Assembly (NCBI GenBank): GCA_903839845.1
Contig: CAIMEA010000021.1
Location: 1-40,089 of the forward strand
Origin: an uncultured Hyphomicrobiales bacterium
GTDB lineage: Bacteria; Pseudomonadota; Alphaproteobacteria; Rhizobiales; Xanthobacteraceae
DNA: 40,089 bases
Reading direction: 5' to 3'
Of the stretch, positions 1 through 7,342 are shown in pieces (position 1 is the first letter of the stretch; each line of letters starts with the position of its first letter). Both the position numbers and the translations under genes were made by a program. The notes below the pieces were generated by a model, which saw only the letters and a program-made list of their open reading frames with translations, made no database searches and had not been told where the DNA came from.

Positions 1-681
1 GCCCGCAAGGTCGTCAAAGGCATCACGTTGTATGTCCGGCGCGGCGAAGCGGTCGGCCTGCTCGGTCCGAACGGCGCCGGCAAGACCACGGCGTTTTATA
101 TGATCACCGGCCTGATCAAGGCGGACCGCGGCCGCATCGAACTCGATGGCTATGACGTCACCGCGCTGCCGATGTATCAGCGCGCGCGCCTCGGCATCGG
201 GTATCTGCCGCAGGAAGCGTCGATCTTCCGCGGCCTCAATGTCGAGGACAATATCCGCGCCGTGCTCGAAGTGGTCGAGCCTGACCGCCGCCGCCGCGAA
301 GCCGACCTCAACGCCCTGCTGGAAGAGTTCAACATCACGCGCCTGCGCAAGACACCGACCATCGCGTTGTCGGGTGGCGAGCGGCGCCGCGTCGAAATCG
401 CCCGGGCACTGGCGACGCGGCCGAGCTACATGCTGCTCGACGAGCCCTTCGCCGGCATCGACCCGATCGCCGTCGGCGATATTCAGCAACTGGTGCGCCA
501 CCTGACCAATCGCGGCATCGGCGTTCTGATCACCGACCACAATGTGCGGGAAACGCTCGGCCTGACCGACCGCGCCTACATCATCTATTCCGGCGAGGTG
601 CTGATGGAGGGCCGCGCCGAGGATATCGTGAATAACCCCGACGTCCGCCGACTCTATCTGGGCGAGGAATTCCGCCTCTGA
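1..681 (+). CDS. lptB: LPS export ABC transporter ATP-binding protein LptB (5' truncated)
   Basis: The window opens inside this gene; the frame is open from base 1 and the true start lies upstream. LptB is the cytoplasmic ATPase of the LptB2FGC complex that powers lipopolysaccharide transport from the inner to the outer membrane. Counting from the first visible codon, the Walker A motif GPNGAGKTT is at residues 22-30, the ABC signature LSGGE at 123-127, the Walker B aspartate and catalytic glutamate at 147-148 (LLDEP), and the H-loop histidine at about 180 (TDHNVRE). The C-terminus (RRLYLGEEFRL) is typical of LptB and separates it from LivF/LivG-type ATPases. In Rhizobiales it commonly follows lptC/lptA and precedes rpoN, as here. 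Only about 10-15 N-terminal residues should be missing. Confidence 0.95.
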   Translation, partial: ARKVVKGITLYVRRGEAVGLLGPNGAGKTTAFYMITGLIKADRGRIELDGYDVTALPMYQRARLGIGYLPQEASIFRGLNVEDNIRAVLEVVEPDRRRREADLNALLEEFNITRLRKTPTIALSGGERRRVEIARALATRPSYMLLDEPFAGIDPIAVGDIQQLVRHLTNRGIGVLITDHNVRETLGLTDRAYIIYSGEVLMEGRAEDIVNNPDVRRLYLGEEFRL

Positions 682-851
682 CGGCCGCCAATCCGGGGTT
701 TTTCGCCCGGGACGCGCCTATAACCTAGCTTGTCAATATTATTGCCGATAATTTGTGCAATGCTGCGGTGCGGAATCACATACCCGCGCCGCTGAAGACC
801 TGTTATATAGATTCAAGCAAGAATCGGACCAGTTTCCGCCGGGAAACCTCT

Positions 852-2396
852 ATGGCGTTGTCGCAACGACTCGAATTCCGCCAGAGCCAAGCGCTGGTGA
901 TGACGCCGCAGCTGATGCAAGCCATCAAGCTGTTGCAGCTCTCCAGCCTCGATCTGGCCGCCTATGTCGAGGGGGAACTCGAGCGCAACCCGCTATTGGA
1001 GCGCGCCGGCGAGGACGACGGTCCGGCACCGGGTAGCGAACCGGACAATTCCATCACCGGCTCGGATGGCGACAGCGGCGGCAATGGCGACGGCGAAATC
1101 ACCCCGGACTGGATCGGCGCCGATCTGGAAACCAGCCGTTCGTCGATGGAGCAGGGGCTGGGCACCGAACTCGAAAACGTCTTTCCCGATGACGGCGGCG
1201 AAAAAGCCGCGCCGGTCGAAACGCCGCCGCCGGCCTATACCGAATGGTCGGGGTCAGGCACGGGCGGCGAGGACGGCAGCTACAATCTCGAAGCCTTCGT
1301 GACCGCCGAGATTACCCTGGCGGATCACCTCGGCGCGCAGATGGCACTCGCCATCACCGATCCGGTGCAGCGGATGATCGGTCAGTATTTGATCGATATG
1401 GTCGACGAGTCCGGATATCTGGTCGGCGAATTGCAATCGGTCGCCGACAAGCTTGGCGCGCCACTCGCCGACGTCGAGAAAGTGCTGGCTGTCCTGCAGG
1501 CGCTCGATCCGGCCGGCGTCTGCGCCCGCAGCCTGACCGAATGCCTCGCCCTTCAATTGAAGGAGCGCGACCGTTTCGATCCGGCGATGCGGGCGCTGGT
1601 CGAGAACCTGCCGATATTGGCCAAGCGCGATCTCGCCGCGTTGCGCCGGATCTGCGGCGTTGATGAAGAAGACCTCGCCGACATGATTGCCGAGATCCGC
1701 AATCTCAATCCGAAACCGGGTCTCGCCTTCGGTTCGACCCTGGTGCAGCCGATCGTGCCGGATGTCTATGTGCGCGCCGCGCCGGATGGCAGCTGGCAGG
1801 TCGAATTGAATTCCGACACGCTGCCGAAGGTTCTCATCAGTCAAAGATACCATGCGCAAGTGTCGAAAACGACACGCAACGACAAGGACAAAACCTACCT
1901 TGCCGATTGTCTGCAGACCGCGACCTGGCTGGTGCGCGCGCTGGATCAGCGCGCCAAGACGATCCTGAAAGTCTCCTGCGAGATCGTGCGGCAGCAGGAC
2001 GGTTTCTTCGTCAAGGGCGTGCAGCATCTGCGGCCGCTCAATCTCAAGACGGTGGCCGATGCCATCGGCATGCACGAGTCGACGGTGTCGCGCGTCACCG
2101 CCAACAAATACATGGCAACGAGCCGCGGCATTTTTGAATTGAAATACTTCTTCACCTCGTCGATCGCCGCCGCCGACGGTGGCGACGCGCATTCGGCGGA
2201 AGCGGTGCGCCACCGTATCCGGCAATTGATCGATGCCGAGCCGGCCGCCGATGTTCTGTCGGACGATACGATCGTCGATAAGTTGCGCGAGGTGGGAATT
2301 GATATTGCGCGCCGCACGGTCGCCAAATACCGCGAGGCGATGCGAATTCCATCCTCGGTGCAGCGCCGGCGGGAGAAACAGGCGGCGACCGCGTGA
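852..2396 (+). CDS. rpoN: RNA polymerase sigma-54 factor RpoN
   Basis: A 514-residue sigma-54 factor, which directs RNA polymerase to -24/-12 promoters of nitrogen, C4-dicarboxylate and related genes and needs an AAA+ enhancer-binding activator. The N-terminal glutamine-rich region I is clear (LEFRQSQALVMTPQLMQAIK). It is followed by an acidic low-complexity region II (about residues 55-150), the core-binding domain, a helix-turn-helix (MHESTVSRVTANKYM) and the RpoN box ARRTVAKYRE near residues 486-495. I chose the ATG at 852 because region I begins immediately there. The frame is open upstream to 753, but those 33 residues look like leader and are unlike the family. It sits 170 bases after lptB and before hpf and ptsN, a conserved cluster in proteobacteria. 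I see no -24/-12 promoter upstream. Confidence 0.97.
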   Translation: MALSQRLEFRQSQALVMTPQLMQAIKLLQLSSLDLAAYVEGELERNPLLERAGEDDGPAPGSEPDNSITGSDGDSGGNGDGEITPDWIGADLETSRSSMEQGLGTELENVFPDDGGEKAAPVETPPPAYTEWSGSGTGGEDGSYNLEAFVTAEITLADHLGAQMALAITDPVQRMIGQYLIDMVDESGYLVGELQSVADKLGAPLADVEKVLAVLQALDPAGVCARSLTECLALQLKERDRFDPAMRALVENLPILAKRDLAALRRICGVDEEDLADMIAEIRNLNPKPGLAFGSTLVQPIVPDVYVRAAPDGSWQVELNSDTLPKVLISQRYHAQVSKTTRNDKDKTYLADCLQTATWLVRALDQRAKTILKVSCEIVRQQDGFFVKGVQHLRPLNLKTVADAIGMHESTVSRVTANKYMATSRGIFELKYFFTSSIAAADGGDAHSAEAVRHRIRQLIDAEPAADVLSDDTIVDKLREVGIDIARRTVAKYREAMRIPSSVQRRREKQAATA

Positions 2397-2585
2397 GCGG
2401 CGATTCAGAATCTCTTCAGCACGCTTCGCGATGTGTTTCGCAAGGCCCCGGGAAAAAAATATCGAGCATTGACGTGGGGAACGATTCGCAGATCATATGA
2501 TTAGCCCGCTGGAAAAATGGTGCGGTAAACGTCGCGGCGAATGGACCACGATGTGTGGCACGCGCCCGACAAGGAGGCTCGACAG

Positions 2586-2897
2586 ATGCCTTTACGTGTC
2601 TCGGGGAAAAACATCAGCATTGGCTTATCGTTGCAACAGCGGATCAGTGACCGCGTCGAGGAAGCAACGTCGAAATATTTTCACGGCGGCTATTCCGGTC
2701 ACGCCACGGTTGGCCGGGACGGCTTTGGCTTTCGCACCGACTGCGTGTTGCATCTCGATTCGGGCGCCTCGCTCGAAGCCGAGGGGATGGCGGCCGATGC
2801 CTATGAAAGCGCCGACCAGGCGGCGGTTCATATCGAAAAGCGGCTGCGCCGCTACAAACGCCGGCTTAAGGACAATCAGGCGCGCCGCGGCGGCTGA
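2586..2897 (+). CDS. hpf: Ribosome hibernation promoting factor, short form
   Basis: HPF/RaiA-family protein that binds the 30S decoding region and inactivates or dimerises ribosomes in resting cells. The ATG at 2586 follows a strong AAGGAGG (2570-2576) and gives 103 residues. The S30AE domain fills the protein: MPLRVSGKNISIG at the start, the FRTDCVLHLDSG strand, and IEKRLRRYKRRLKD near the end. Alphaproteobacterial HPFs are usually the long form (about 190 residues) with a C-terminal dimerisation domain; here the frame stops after RRGG. Only about 145 bases separate the stop from ptsN, too few to hold a linker plus that domain, and neither other forward frame shows it, so a simple frameshift is not the explanation. 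The position between rpoN and ptsN supports the assignment. Confidence 0.9.
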   Translation: MPLRVSGKNISIGLSLQQRISDRVEEATSKYFHGGYSGHATVGRDGFGFRTDCVLHLDSGASLEAEGMAADAYESADQAAVHIEKRLRRYKRRLKDNQARRGG

Positions 2898-3041
2898 AAT
2901 GCCGAGAAATGCGGGAAAATGCGGCAGTTTCAGCCGCATCGCGGCCATTGACGCCGCTGGATACCATCCCTATGGTCCGCGCCATTCACACCCCAAGAAA
3001 CCCGCAGTTCAACCCGGCGCCGCCGCTTTCGATCATTGGAC

Positions 3042-3512
3042 ATGTCCATGACGCTCACCGATCTCGTCGCGCCCAGCGCGATCATTCCGGCGCTCAAGGT
3101 CAACGGCAAGAAGCAGGCTATTCAGGAACTTGCCGCGCGTGCGGCTGAGTTGACTGGGCAGAATGAGAAGACAATTCTCGAAATTCTTCTCCAGCGCGAG
3201 AAGCTTGGGTCCACCGCTGTCGGCAACGGCATCGCGATTCCGCATGGCAAGCTGCCGAAACTCGGCAGGCTGTTCGGATTGTTCGCGCGACTGGAACGCG
3301 GCATCGATTTCGAGGCGCTCGATTCGCAGCCCGTCGACCTGATATTTCTGCTGCTGGCGCCGGAAGCGGCTGGCGCGGACCACCTGAAAGCGCTGGCGCG
3401 CGTTGCCCGACTGCTGCGCGATCCGGAAATTGCCCGCAAATTGCGCGACTCACGCGACACCGATGCGCTGTACGCGGTCCTGGCGATGTCGCCGGCGAGC
3501 AGCGCGGCCTAA
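3042..3512 (+). CDS. ptsN: PTS IIA-like nitrogen regulatory protein PtsN (EIIA-Ntr)
   Basis: A 156-residue EIIA-Ntr, the last phosphocarrier of the nitrogen phosphotransferase chain (PtsP-NPr-PtsN), which regulates potassium transport, sensor kinases and carbon/nitrogen balance rather than carrying sugar. The phospho-accepting histidine is His68 in GIAIPHGKLP. The family sequence LTDLVAPSAIIPALKVNGKKQA starts the protein, and LDLIFLLLAPE-like core sequence follows (PVDLIFLLLAPEA). The ATG at 3042 and another at 3048 are both possible, giving 156 or 154 residues; a TTG at 3036 is less likely. It follows rpoN and hpf on the same strand and is closed by the terminator at 3534-3560. Confidence 0.95.
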   Translation: MSMTLTDLVAPSAIIPALKVNGKKQAIQELAARAAELTGQNEKTILEILLQREKLGSTAVGNGIAIPHGKLPKLGRLFGLFARLERGIDFEALDSQPVDLIFLLLAPEAAGADHLKALARVARLLRDPEIARKLRDSRDTDALYAVLAMSPASSAA

Positions 3513-3533
3513 CGCATCGACACAAGAAGCGAA

Positions 3534-3560
3534 AAAGCGCAGCCAACATGGCTGCGCTTT
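3534..3560. terminator. Bidirectional intrinsic terminator between ptsN and the DUF1150 gene
   Basis: Two perfectly complementary 12-base arms (aaagcgcagcca at 3534-3545 and tggctgcgcttt at 3549-3560) enclose a 3-base loop. It lies 22 bases after the ptsN stop and 32 bases before the end of the convergent DUF1150 gene. On the minus strand the arm runs into five T residues (complement of 3532-3536), and on the plus strand into TTT, so it can serve both transcripts. Confidence 0.85.
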
Positions 3561-3591
3561 GCGCGATCGCTGAGCCGATGGCGACTCCGGC

Positions 3592-3873
3592 CTAGTGCAC
3601 ACTCACCGCTTCAAGCTCGTTGCTCCAGGCGCTGGCAATCGCCGATTCGCGCGTGTCGGTGAGCATGATCGGCGTGCCGTCGGCGGCGTGCAGGGCGAAC
3701 AGGGTCACGCCCGGCGCGATTTCAGGCGCCTGCGGGAACATGCCGGCGACGTCTTCGGAACGGATCGCCCTGACGTAAGCCAGGCGGCCATCGCCGAGAT
3801 GCGCCAGCGCATCCTGCGTGATGATGGGATTAGTCGTCTGCTCAATCTGCTTATTTGTCATATTTCCAGCCAT
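3592..3873 (-). CDS. DUF1150 family protein
   Basis: A 93-residue protein matching the DUF1150 family of small alphaproteobacterial proteins, which have no assigned function. Recognisable parts are ALAHLGDGRLAYVRAIRSED in the first half and LFALHAADGTPIMLTDTRE in the second. There is no membrane segment or signal peptide. It lies 70 bases downstream of hsp20 on the same strand, the usual neighbour of DUF1150 in Rhizobiales, so it is probably co-transcribed and heat-induced with the chaperone. A partner or adaptor role for the small heat-shock protein would be inference from synteny only. Confidence 0.8.
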   Translation of the reverse strand: MAGNMTNKQIEQTTNPIITQDALAHLGDGRLAYVRAIRSEDVAGMFPQAPEIAPGVTLFALHAADGTPIMLTDTRESAIASAWSNELEAVSVH

Positions 3874-3943
3874 GGCCCTCGATCCTTTCCATTTGAACGC
3901 TAACGCGGTCGAGTCCTCTTTGTGTCCTTCAAGTTCCCGTCAT

Positions 3944-4369
3944 CTATTCCAGATCGTTGATGGCGATCGATTTCACGAAACGTTCCGGCTGGGGCCGGAT
4001 CAGGTCGATCGACAGCAATCCGTTTTTCAAGTCCGCGCCCAAAACCTCCATGCCATCCGCCAGCACGAAGGTGCGCTGGAACTGGCGCGCGGCAATGCCG
4101 CGGTGGAGATATTGCCGGGTCTTGTCGTCCTGCTGACGCCCGCGGATCACCAACTGGCTCTCCTCAATGCAGACGTCGAGTTGATCGCGGGTAAAGCCGG
4201 CGACGGCGAGCGTGATGCGCAGCCGTTCCGGATTGTCCGCGTCGCGTGCCAACCGCTCGATGTTGTAGGGCGGATAGCCGTCGGCTCCCTTGGTGACGCG
4301 GTCGAGCAGACGCTCGATCTCGTCGAAGCCGAGCAGGAACGGACTGGACAGTGACGGCACTCGTGACAT
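3944..4369 (-). CDS. Hsp20 / small heat-shock protein
   Basis: A 141-residue small heat-shock protein of the IbpA/HspA type, an ATP-independent holdase that binds unfolding proteins. The N-terminus MSRVPSLSSPFLLGFDEIERLLD is characteristic of rhizobial IbpA-like proteins. The alpha-crystallin domain follows (NIERLARDADNPERLRITLAVAGF ... GLLSIDL), and a C-terminal I-x-I element (SIAIND) supports oligomer assembly. The start is the ATG at 4367-4369; the frame is open 19 residues further upstream, but that stretch is the structured leader. The leader forms a ROSE-type thermometer that occludes the ribosome binding site, and a heat-shock sigma factor promoter lies just before it. DUF1150 follows in the same operon. 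Confidence 0.95.
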   Translation of the reverse strand: MSRVPSLSSPFLLGFDEIERLLDRVTKGADGYPPYNIERLARDADNPERLRITLAVAGFTRDQLDVCIEESQLVIRGRQQDDKTRQYLHRGIAARQFQRTFVLADGMEVLGADLKNGLLSIDLIRPQPERFVKSIAINDLE

Positions 4370-4450
4370 GGTCTCAAAGTCCTCGCTTCGAAGCGACTTT
4401 GACGAGACCCCTTGCGGGCGTCTCATAACCGGACGGCGACTGCCGCCCGC
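4370..4450 (-). promoter_or_regulatory. ROSE-type RNA thermometer in the hsp20 leader
   Basis: Read on the minus strand, the 3' hairpin is aaag-TCGCT-(8-base loop)-AGGA-cttt. AAAG (4400-4397) pairs with CTTT (4379-4376), and TCGCT (4396-4392) pairs with the Shine-Dalgarno AGGA (4383-4380), leaving the G bulged. This is the conserved ROSE pattern U(U/C)GCU against AGGA. An outer stem GTCTC (4408-4404) with GAGAC (4375-4371) reaches to one base before the ATG. A 5' hairpin is formed by GCGGGC (4450-4445) with GCCCGC (4419-4414). At low temperature the binding site is masked; heating opens the weak pairing and allows translation. Confidence 0.85.
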
Positions 4451-4458
4451 TTGCGTCT

Positions 4459-4488
4459 AATATGGGCAGGGCGAGTTAAAGGTTCAAG
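4459..4488 (-). promoter_or_regulatory. Putative heat-shock (sigma-32-type) promoter of hsp20
   Basis: On the minus strand CTTGAAC (4488-4482) and CCCATATT (4466-4459) resemble the -35 CTTGAAA and -10 CCCCATnT elements of RpoH promoters, with 15 bases between them. The expected start point falls near 4452, just before the first ROSE hairpin, so promoter and thermometer fit together in position. No experiment supports this here. Confidence 0.6.
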
Positions 4489-4544
4489 AACGCGGCGTCT
4501 TTCGCGCGAAAGCGATTATATTGGCCGCCAAACGGGGGAAATTC

Positions 4545-5657
4545 ATGCCAAACGTGCCCAAAATGCCCCCTCTGACGATACGTGCCCTGAAGGCCACCCC
4601 GGTCGAGGTGCCGCTGAATTTTGTGCTCGGCACCAGCCAGCAGGCGCTGCGTCATGTGCCGCTGTTGCTGATCGATCTGGAAACCGAGGAAGGCTTTACC
4701 GGGCGCTCCTATCTCTTCTGCTATTTGCGGGCGGCGCAGCCGGCGATCATGAGCCTGCTCGGCGAAATCGAGAGCCTGGCCAAAGGACAGCCGGCCGACC
4801 CTGTCGCGCTTTCCGCGAAACTGGCGCGCCGTTTCACCTTGATCGGGGTGCAGGGCATCGTGCGCATGGCGCTCGCCGGCTTCGACGTTGCCTGTTGGGA
4901 CGCGGTGGCGATTGCCGCCGGACTGCCGCTCGCCGCGATGCTCGGCGCCGGGGCGAAACCGATCCCGGCCTACAACAGTTGCGGCCTCGGCATTAAAGAC
5001 GATCTCGGCGAACTTGCCGACGAAGCCGAGACGCTCCTCGGAATGGGCGGCTTCAAGGCGGTCAAACTGCGCCTCGGCTATCCGACGCCGCAAGGCGACA
5101 TCGCCGCCGTCAGGGAAGTGCGCAAGCGCGTCGGCGACGGGATCGCGTTGATGGTCGACTATAACCAGGCGCTGTCGCTCGACGAGGCAATGGCGCGCGG
5201 CCGGGCGCTCGACGCTGAAAATATTTATTGGCTGGAGGAGCCGATCCGGCACGATGACTATGCCGGCGAGGCGGCGCTGGCGAACGCGCTGAAAGTACCG
5301 ATCCAGATCGGCGAGAACTTCTCGCTGCCGGCCAATATGGCGTTTGCCATCGCGCAGGGCGCGGCCGATTATGTCATGCCCGATCTCGAACGCATCGGCG
5401 GCGTTACCGGCTGGCGGCAGGCGGCGGAGATCGCCGCGACGCATAAATTGCCAATGTCGTCGCATCTGTTTCCGGAAGTCAGCGCGCACCTGCTGGCGGC
5501 GACGCCAACGTGTCATTTTCTCGAATATGTCGATTGGGCGAATGTTTTGTTACAGGAGCCGCTCATCGTCAGCGACGGCCATGCGCTCATTCCGCAACGC
5601 CCCGGCAATGGCATGATTTGGGACGCCGAAGCGGTCGAACGCCACCGTGTGCGCTGA
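4545..5657 (+). CDS. Mandelate racemase-like enolase-superfamily enzyme
   Basis: A 370-residue enolase-superfamily protein of the mandelate racemase (MR) subgroup; these enzymes remove the alpha-proton of a carboxylate substrate at a Mg site. It aligns with Pseudomonas mandelate racemase at a constant offset of ten residues. Metal ligands are D205 (VDYNQ), E231 (LEEP) and E257 (GEN). The His/Asp dyad is H307 (SSHLFPE) and D280 (MPDLERIGG), and E327 (FLEYVDW) matches the electrophilic Glu317. The first lysine of K-x-K is K174, but the second position, the S-specific base Lys166 in MR, is Arg176 (VKLRLG). A true racemase role is therefore uncertain; an acid-sugar dehydratase or other racemase/epimerase is possible. 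The ATG at 4545 follows a GGGGGA ribosome binding site. It is divergent from hsp20, with no pathway neighbours. Confidence 0.88.
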   Translation: MPNVPKMPPLTIRALKATPVEVPLNFVLGTSQQALRHVPLLLIDLETEEGFTGRSYLFCYLRAAQPAIMSLLGEIESLAKGQPADPVALSAKLARRFTLIGVQGIVRMALAGFDVACWDAVAIAAGLPLAAMLGAGAKPIPAYNSCGLGIKDDLGELADEAETLLGMGGFKAVKLRLGYPTPQGDIAAVREVRKRVGDGIALMVDYNQALSLDEAMARGRALDAENIYWLEEPIRHDDYAGEAALANALKVPIQIGENFSLPANMAFAIAQGAADYVMPDLERIGGVTGWRQAAEIAATHKLPMSSHLFPEVSAHLLAATPTCHFLEYVDWANVLLQEPLIVSDGHALIPQRPGNGMIWDAEAVERHRVR

Positions 5658-5731
5658 AAAATATTCGCCGGCGATCGAACAAATAAAACGAAAGAACGCG
5701 CGCAATCGAAGGGCGCGATGACACGCGGCAA

Positions 5732-5769
5732 AGTTCCCGATTTAACGAAATTAGGTTAAATCGGGAACT
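5732..5769. repeat. 15-bp perfect inverted repeat with 8-base loop
   Basis: Arms agttcccgatttaac (5732-5746) and gttaaatcgggaact (5755-5769) are perfect complements around gaaattag. It lies 74 bases after the enolase-superfamily gene and 150 bases before the cell-wall hydrolase. It lacks a T-tract on either side, so it is a weak intrinsic-terminator candidate. A dyad operator or structured RNA is also possible. I saw no second copy in the window. Confidence 0.75.
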
Positions 5770-5919
5770 CTGCCAAGACCGGTTAATTTAAGCATGCGTC
5801 TTTGCCTTGTTCTCGCAAAAGTTTCGCAAAAACCTATTCATTTCGTTTTCCCTCGCTAAGATAACCGCTGTCCGACCGACGCATAAAAAAACCTTTCGGC
5901 GACAGTGGGAGCGTAAGTC

Positions 5920-7293
5920 TTGTTAACGCGTAGCATCGATGCCGATCCGTTCGCTCCGACATTCGAAGCGACGTTGTTTCGCAACGGCAAACGCATCTGC
6001 GTCGGCTTCGCCGTCATTGCGCTCGGCATCGTCACCATCGATCTGCTGAATGTTCGCATGGCGGAATCCGGCACCCAAATCGCCCAAGACAGCCGTTCAC
6101 AAGACAACCGTTCGCGATCCGCCGATGCGGCGGGCCGCGTTCCGTCCGGCATCCGTCAGGTTTCGTTCGTTGCCGATCAAGACGCGGTTATCGTGGCGAT
6201 CCCGCGCGAGGCCATCGTCAAAGCGAACATCATGGCGGCGCCGCGACTGACGCCGCAAATGACTCCGCAGATTGCATTGGCTGAGCCGGCGCCGGCTCGC
6301 ATGCCTGAGCCCTCGCCCAACACCAATCCGGCCAATACCAGTGTCGAGACCTCAGCCAGTATCCCGGCGGAGCCGGTCCCGCCGACGCGTCTCGCCGCGC
6401 TGCAGCCCGCCAACGACATGGCGGCGTTTGCCCCGGCGATCCAGCCGGCCGCGTCGCAGATTGTTTCTCCGGCGGCCTCTCTCGTTGTTGAATTGGCCGA
6501 CGCGCGCGATGCCGACGCCGTCGAATTCGCCTTGAGCGCGCCCGCGGTCATGGACCGCGCCGTTGCCTTATCGCTGACAGCCGAATTGCCGACCGATACG
6601 TTTGCCGCGCCGTCCGCGCCGAACAGCGCACCGATCAAGCTGGCCAGCCTTGGGCCGGGGACGCTTCCGGCGGACGAACCGGCGGTTGCGCCGCAGCCGG
6701 CGTCATTGCCGATGTCGGCGGCGATCCCGATCGACATGGTGCCGCTGCCGACTCCCGCGCCCGGCGTGCCGCCGCCGTCGCCGGCGCAGCGGCTGAAGCT
6801 CGAGGGCAAGGAATACGCCAAGGCCGAGCGCTGTCTCGCCAATGCGATCTATTTTGAAGCGCGCAGCGAGCCGGTCAAAGGCCAGCAGGCCGTGGCGCAG
6901 GTGATCGTCAACCGCGCCTTCTCGGGCTTCTATCCGAACGATATTTGCGGCGTCGTTTATCAGAACGCGAATCGCCATCTGTCCTGCCAGTTCACCTTCG
7001 CCTGTGACGGCAAGAGCAAAGCGATCACCGAACGCGGCCACTGGGCGCGCGCCAACCGCATCGCCAAGCAGACGCTCGACGGCCAGATCTATGTGCCGGA
7101 AGTCGCCAAGTCGACGCATTATCACGCGGTCTATGTGCATCCGAACTGGGTGCACGAGATGAAGAAGCTGGTCCGTTTCGGCGTGCATCAATTCTATCGC
7201 CCCTTCGCCTGGGGCAATGGCGCCGAAGAGCCGGTGTGGGGCAGCCCCGCGCTGCTGGCGACGAACAACAGCACGAGCGCCAAGAAGAAGTAG
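5920..7293 (+). CDS. Membrane-anchored SleB-type cell wall hydrolase
   Basis: A 457-residue protein with three parts. Residues 1-45 hold a single transmembrane segment (about 27-43, ICVGFAVIALGIVTI). Residues 46-290 form a long Ala/Pro-rich disordered stalk. Residues 300-440 are a Hydrolase_2 (SleB/CwlJ) domain, starting at ERCLANAIYFEARSEP with Glu313 the likely catalytic acid, and including QVIVNR, CQFTF and a THYHA motif. The family cleaves peptidoglycan as spore-cortex lytic enzymes in Bacillus or as wall-remodelling hydrolases in Gram-negatives. Here the domain would face the periplasm. The start is a TTG at 5920 with GGGAG at 5907-5911; the next in-frame ATG (6058) would remove the membrane segment, so the TTG is preferred. 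The target bond and growth role are unknown. Confidence 0.85.
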   Translation: MLTRSIDADPFAPTFEATLFRNGKRICVGFAVIALGIVTIDLLNVRMAESGTQIAQDSRSQDNRSRSADAAGRVPSGIRQVSFVADQDAVIVAIPREAIVKANIMAAPRLTPQMTPQIALAEPAPARMPEPSPNTNPANTSVETSASIPAEPVPPTRLAALQPANDMAAFAPAIQPAASQIVSPAASLVVELADARDADAVEFALSAPAVMDRAVALSLTAELPTDTFAAPSAPNSAPIKLASLGPGTLPADEPAVAPQPASLPMSAAIPIDMVPLPTPAPGVPPPSPAQRLKLEGKEYAKAERCLANAIYFEARSEPVKGQQAVAQVIVNRAFSGFYPNDICGVVYQNANRHLSCQFTFACDGKSKAITERGHWARANRIAKQTLDGQIYVPEVAKSTHYHAVYVHPNWVHEMKKLVRFGVHQFYRPFAWGNGAEEPVWGSPALLATNNSTSAKKK

Positions 7294-7297
7294 TTCT

Positions 7298-7339
7298 GTC
7301 ATTCCGGGTTCGCGTGCAAAGCGCGCGCCCCGAAATGAC
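7298..7339. repeat. Short palindromic intergenic repeat (GTCATTCCGGG type), copy 1
   Basis: The element begins gtcattccggg and ends cccgaaatgac, near-inverted ends around a GC-rich centre. A related copy is at 19531-19571. It sits between two convergent genes, directly after the hydrolase stop. Such elements are scattered in intergenic DNA of Bradyrhizobiaceae; no coding capacity is seen. Confidence 0.65.
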
Positions 7340-7342
7340 GGG

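Noticed and set aside
730-750. A -35/-10 promoter for rpoN (TTGTCA ... GATAAT)
   Set aside because: The spacing is only 11 bases and no box is found at 17 bases, so it is not supportable.
2898-3041. A frameshifted C-terminal domain of HPF
   Set aside because: The space is too short, and the plus frames here show none of the residues of the long-form C-terminal domain.
4476-5516. A 346-codon minus-strand open frame opposite the enolase-superfamily gene
   Set aside because: Shadow; it would also cover the hsp20 promoter and carries no motif.
5742-5759. A CtrA binding site (TTAA-N7-TTAA) in the inverted repeat
   Set aside because: The two TTAA boxes are ten bases apart rather than seven, so the match fails.
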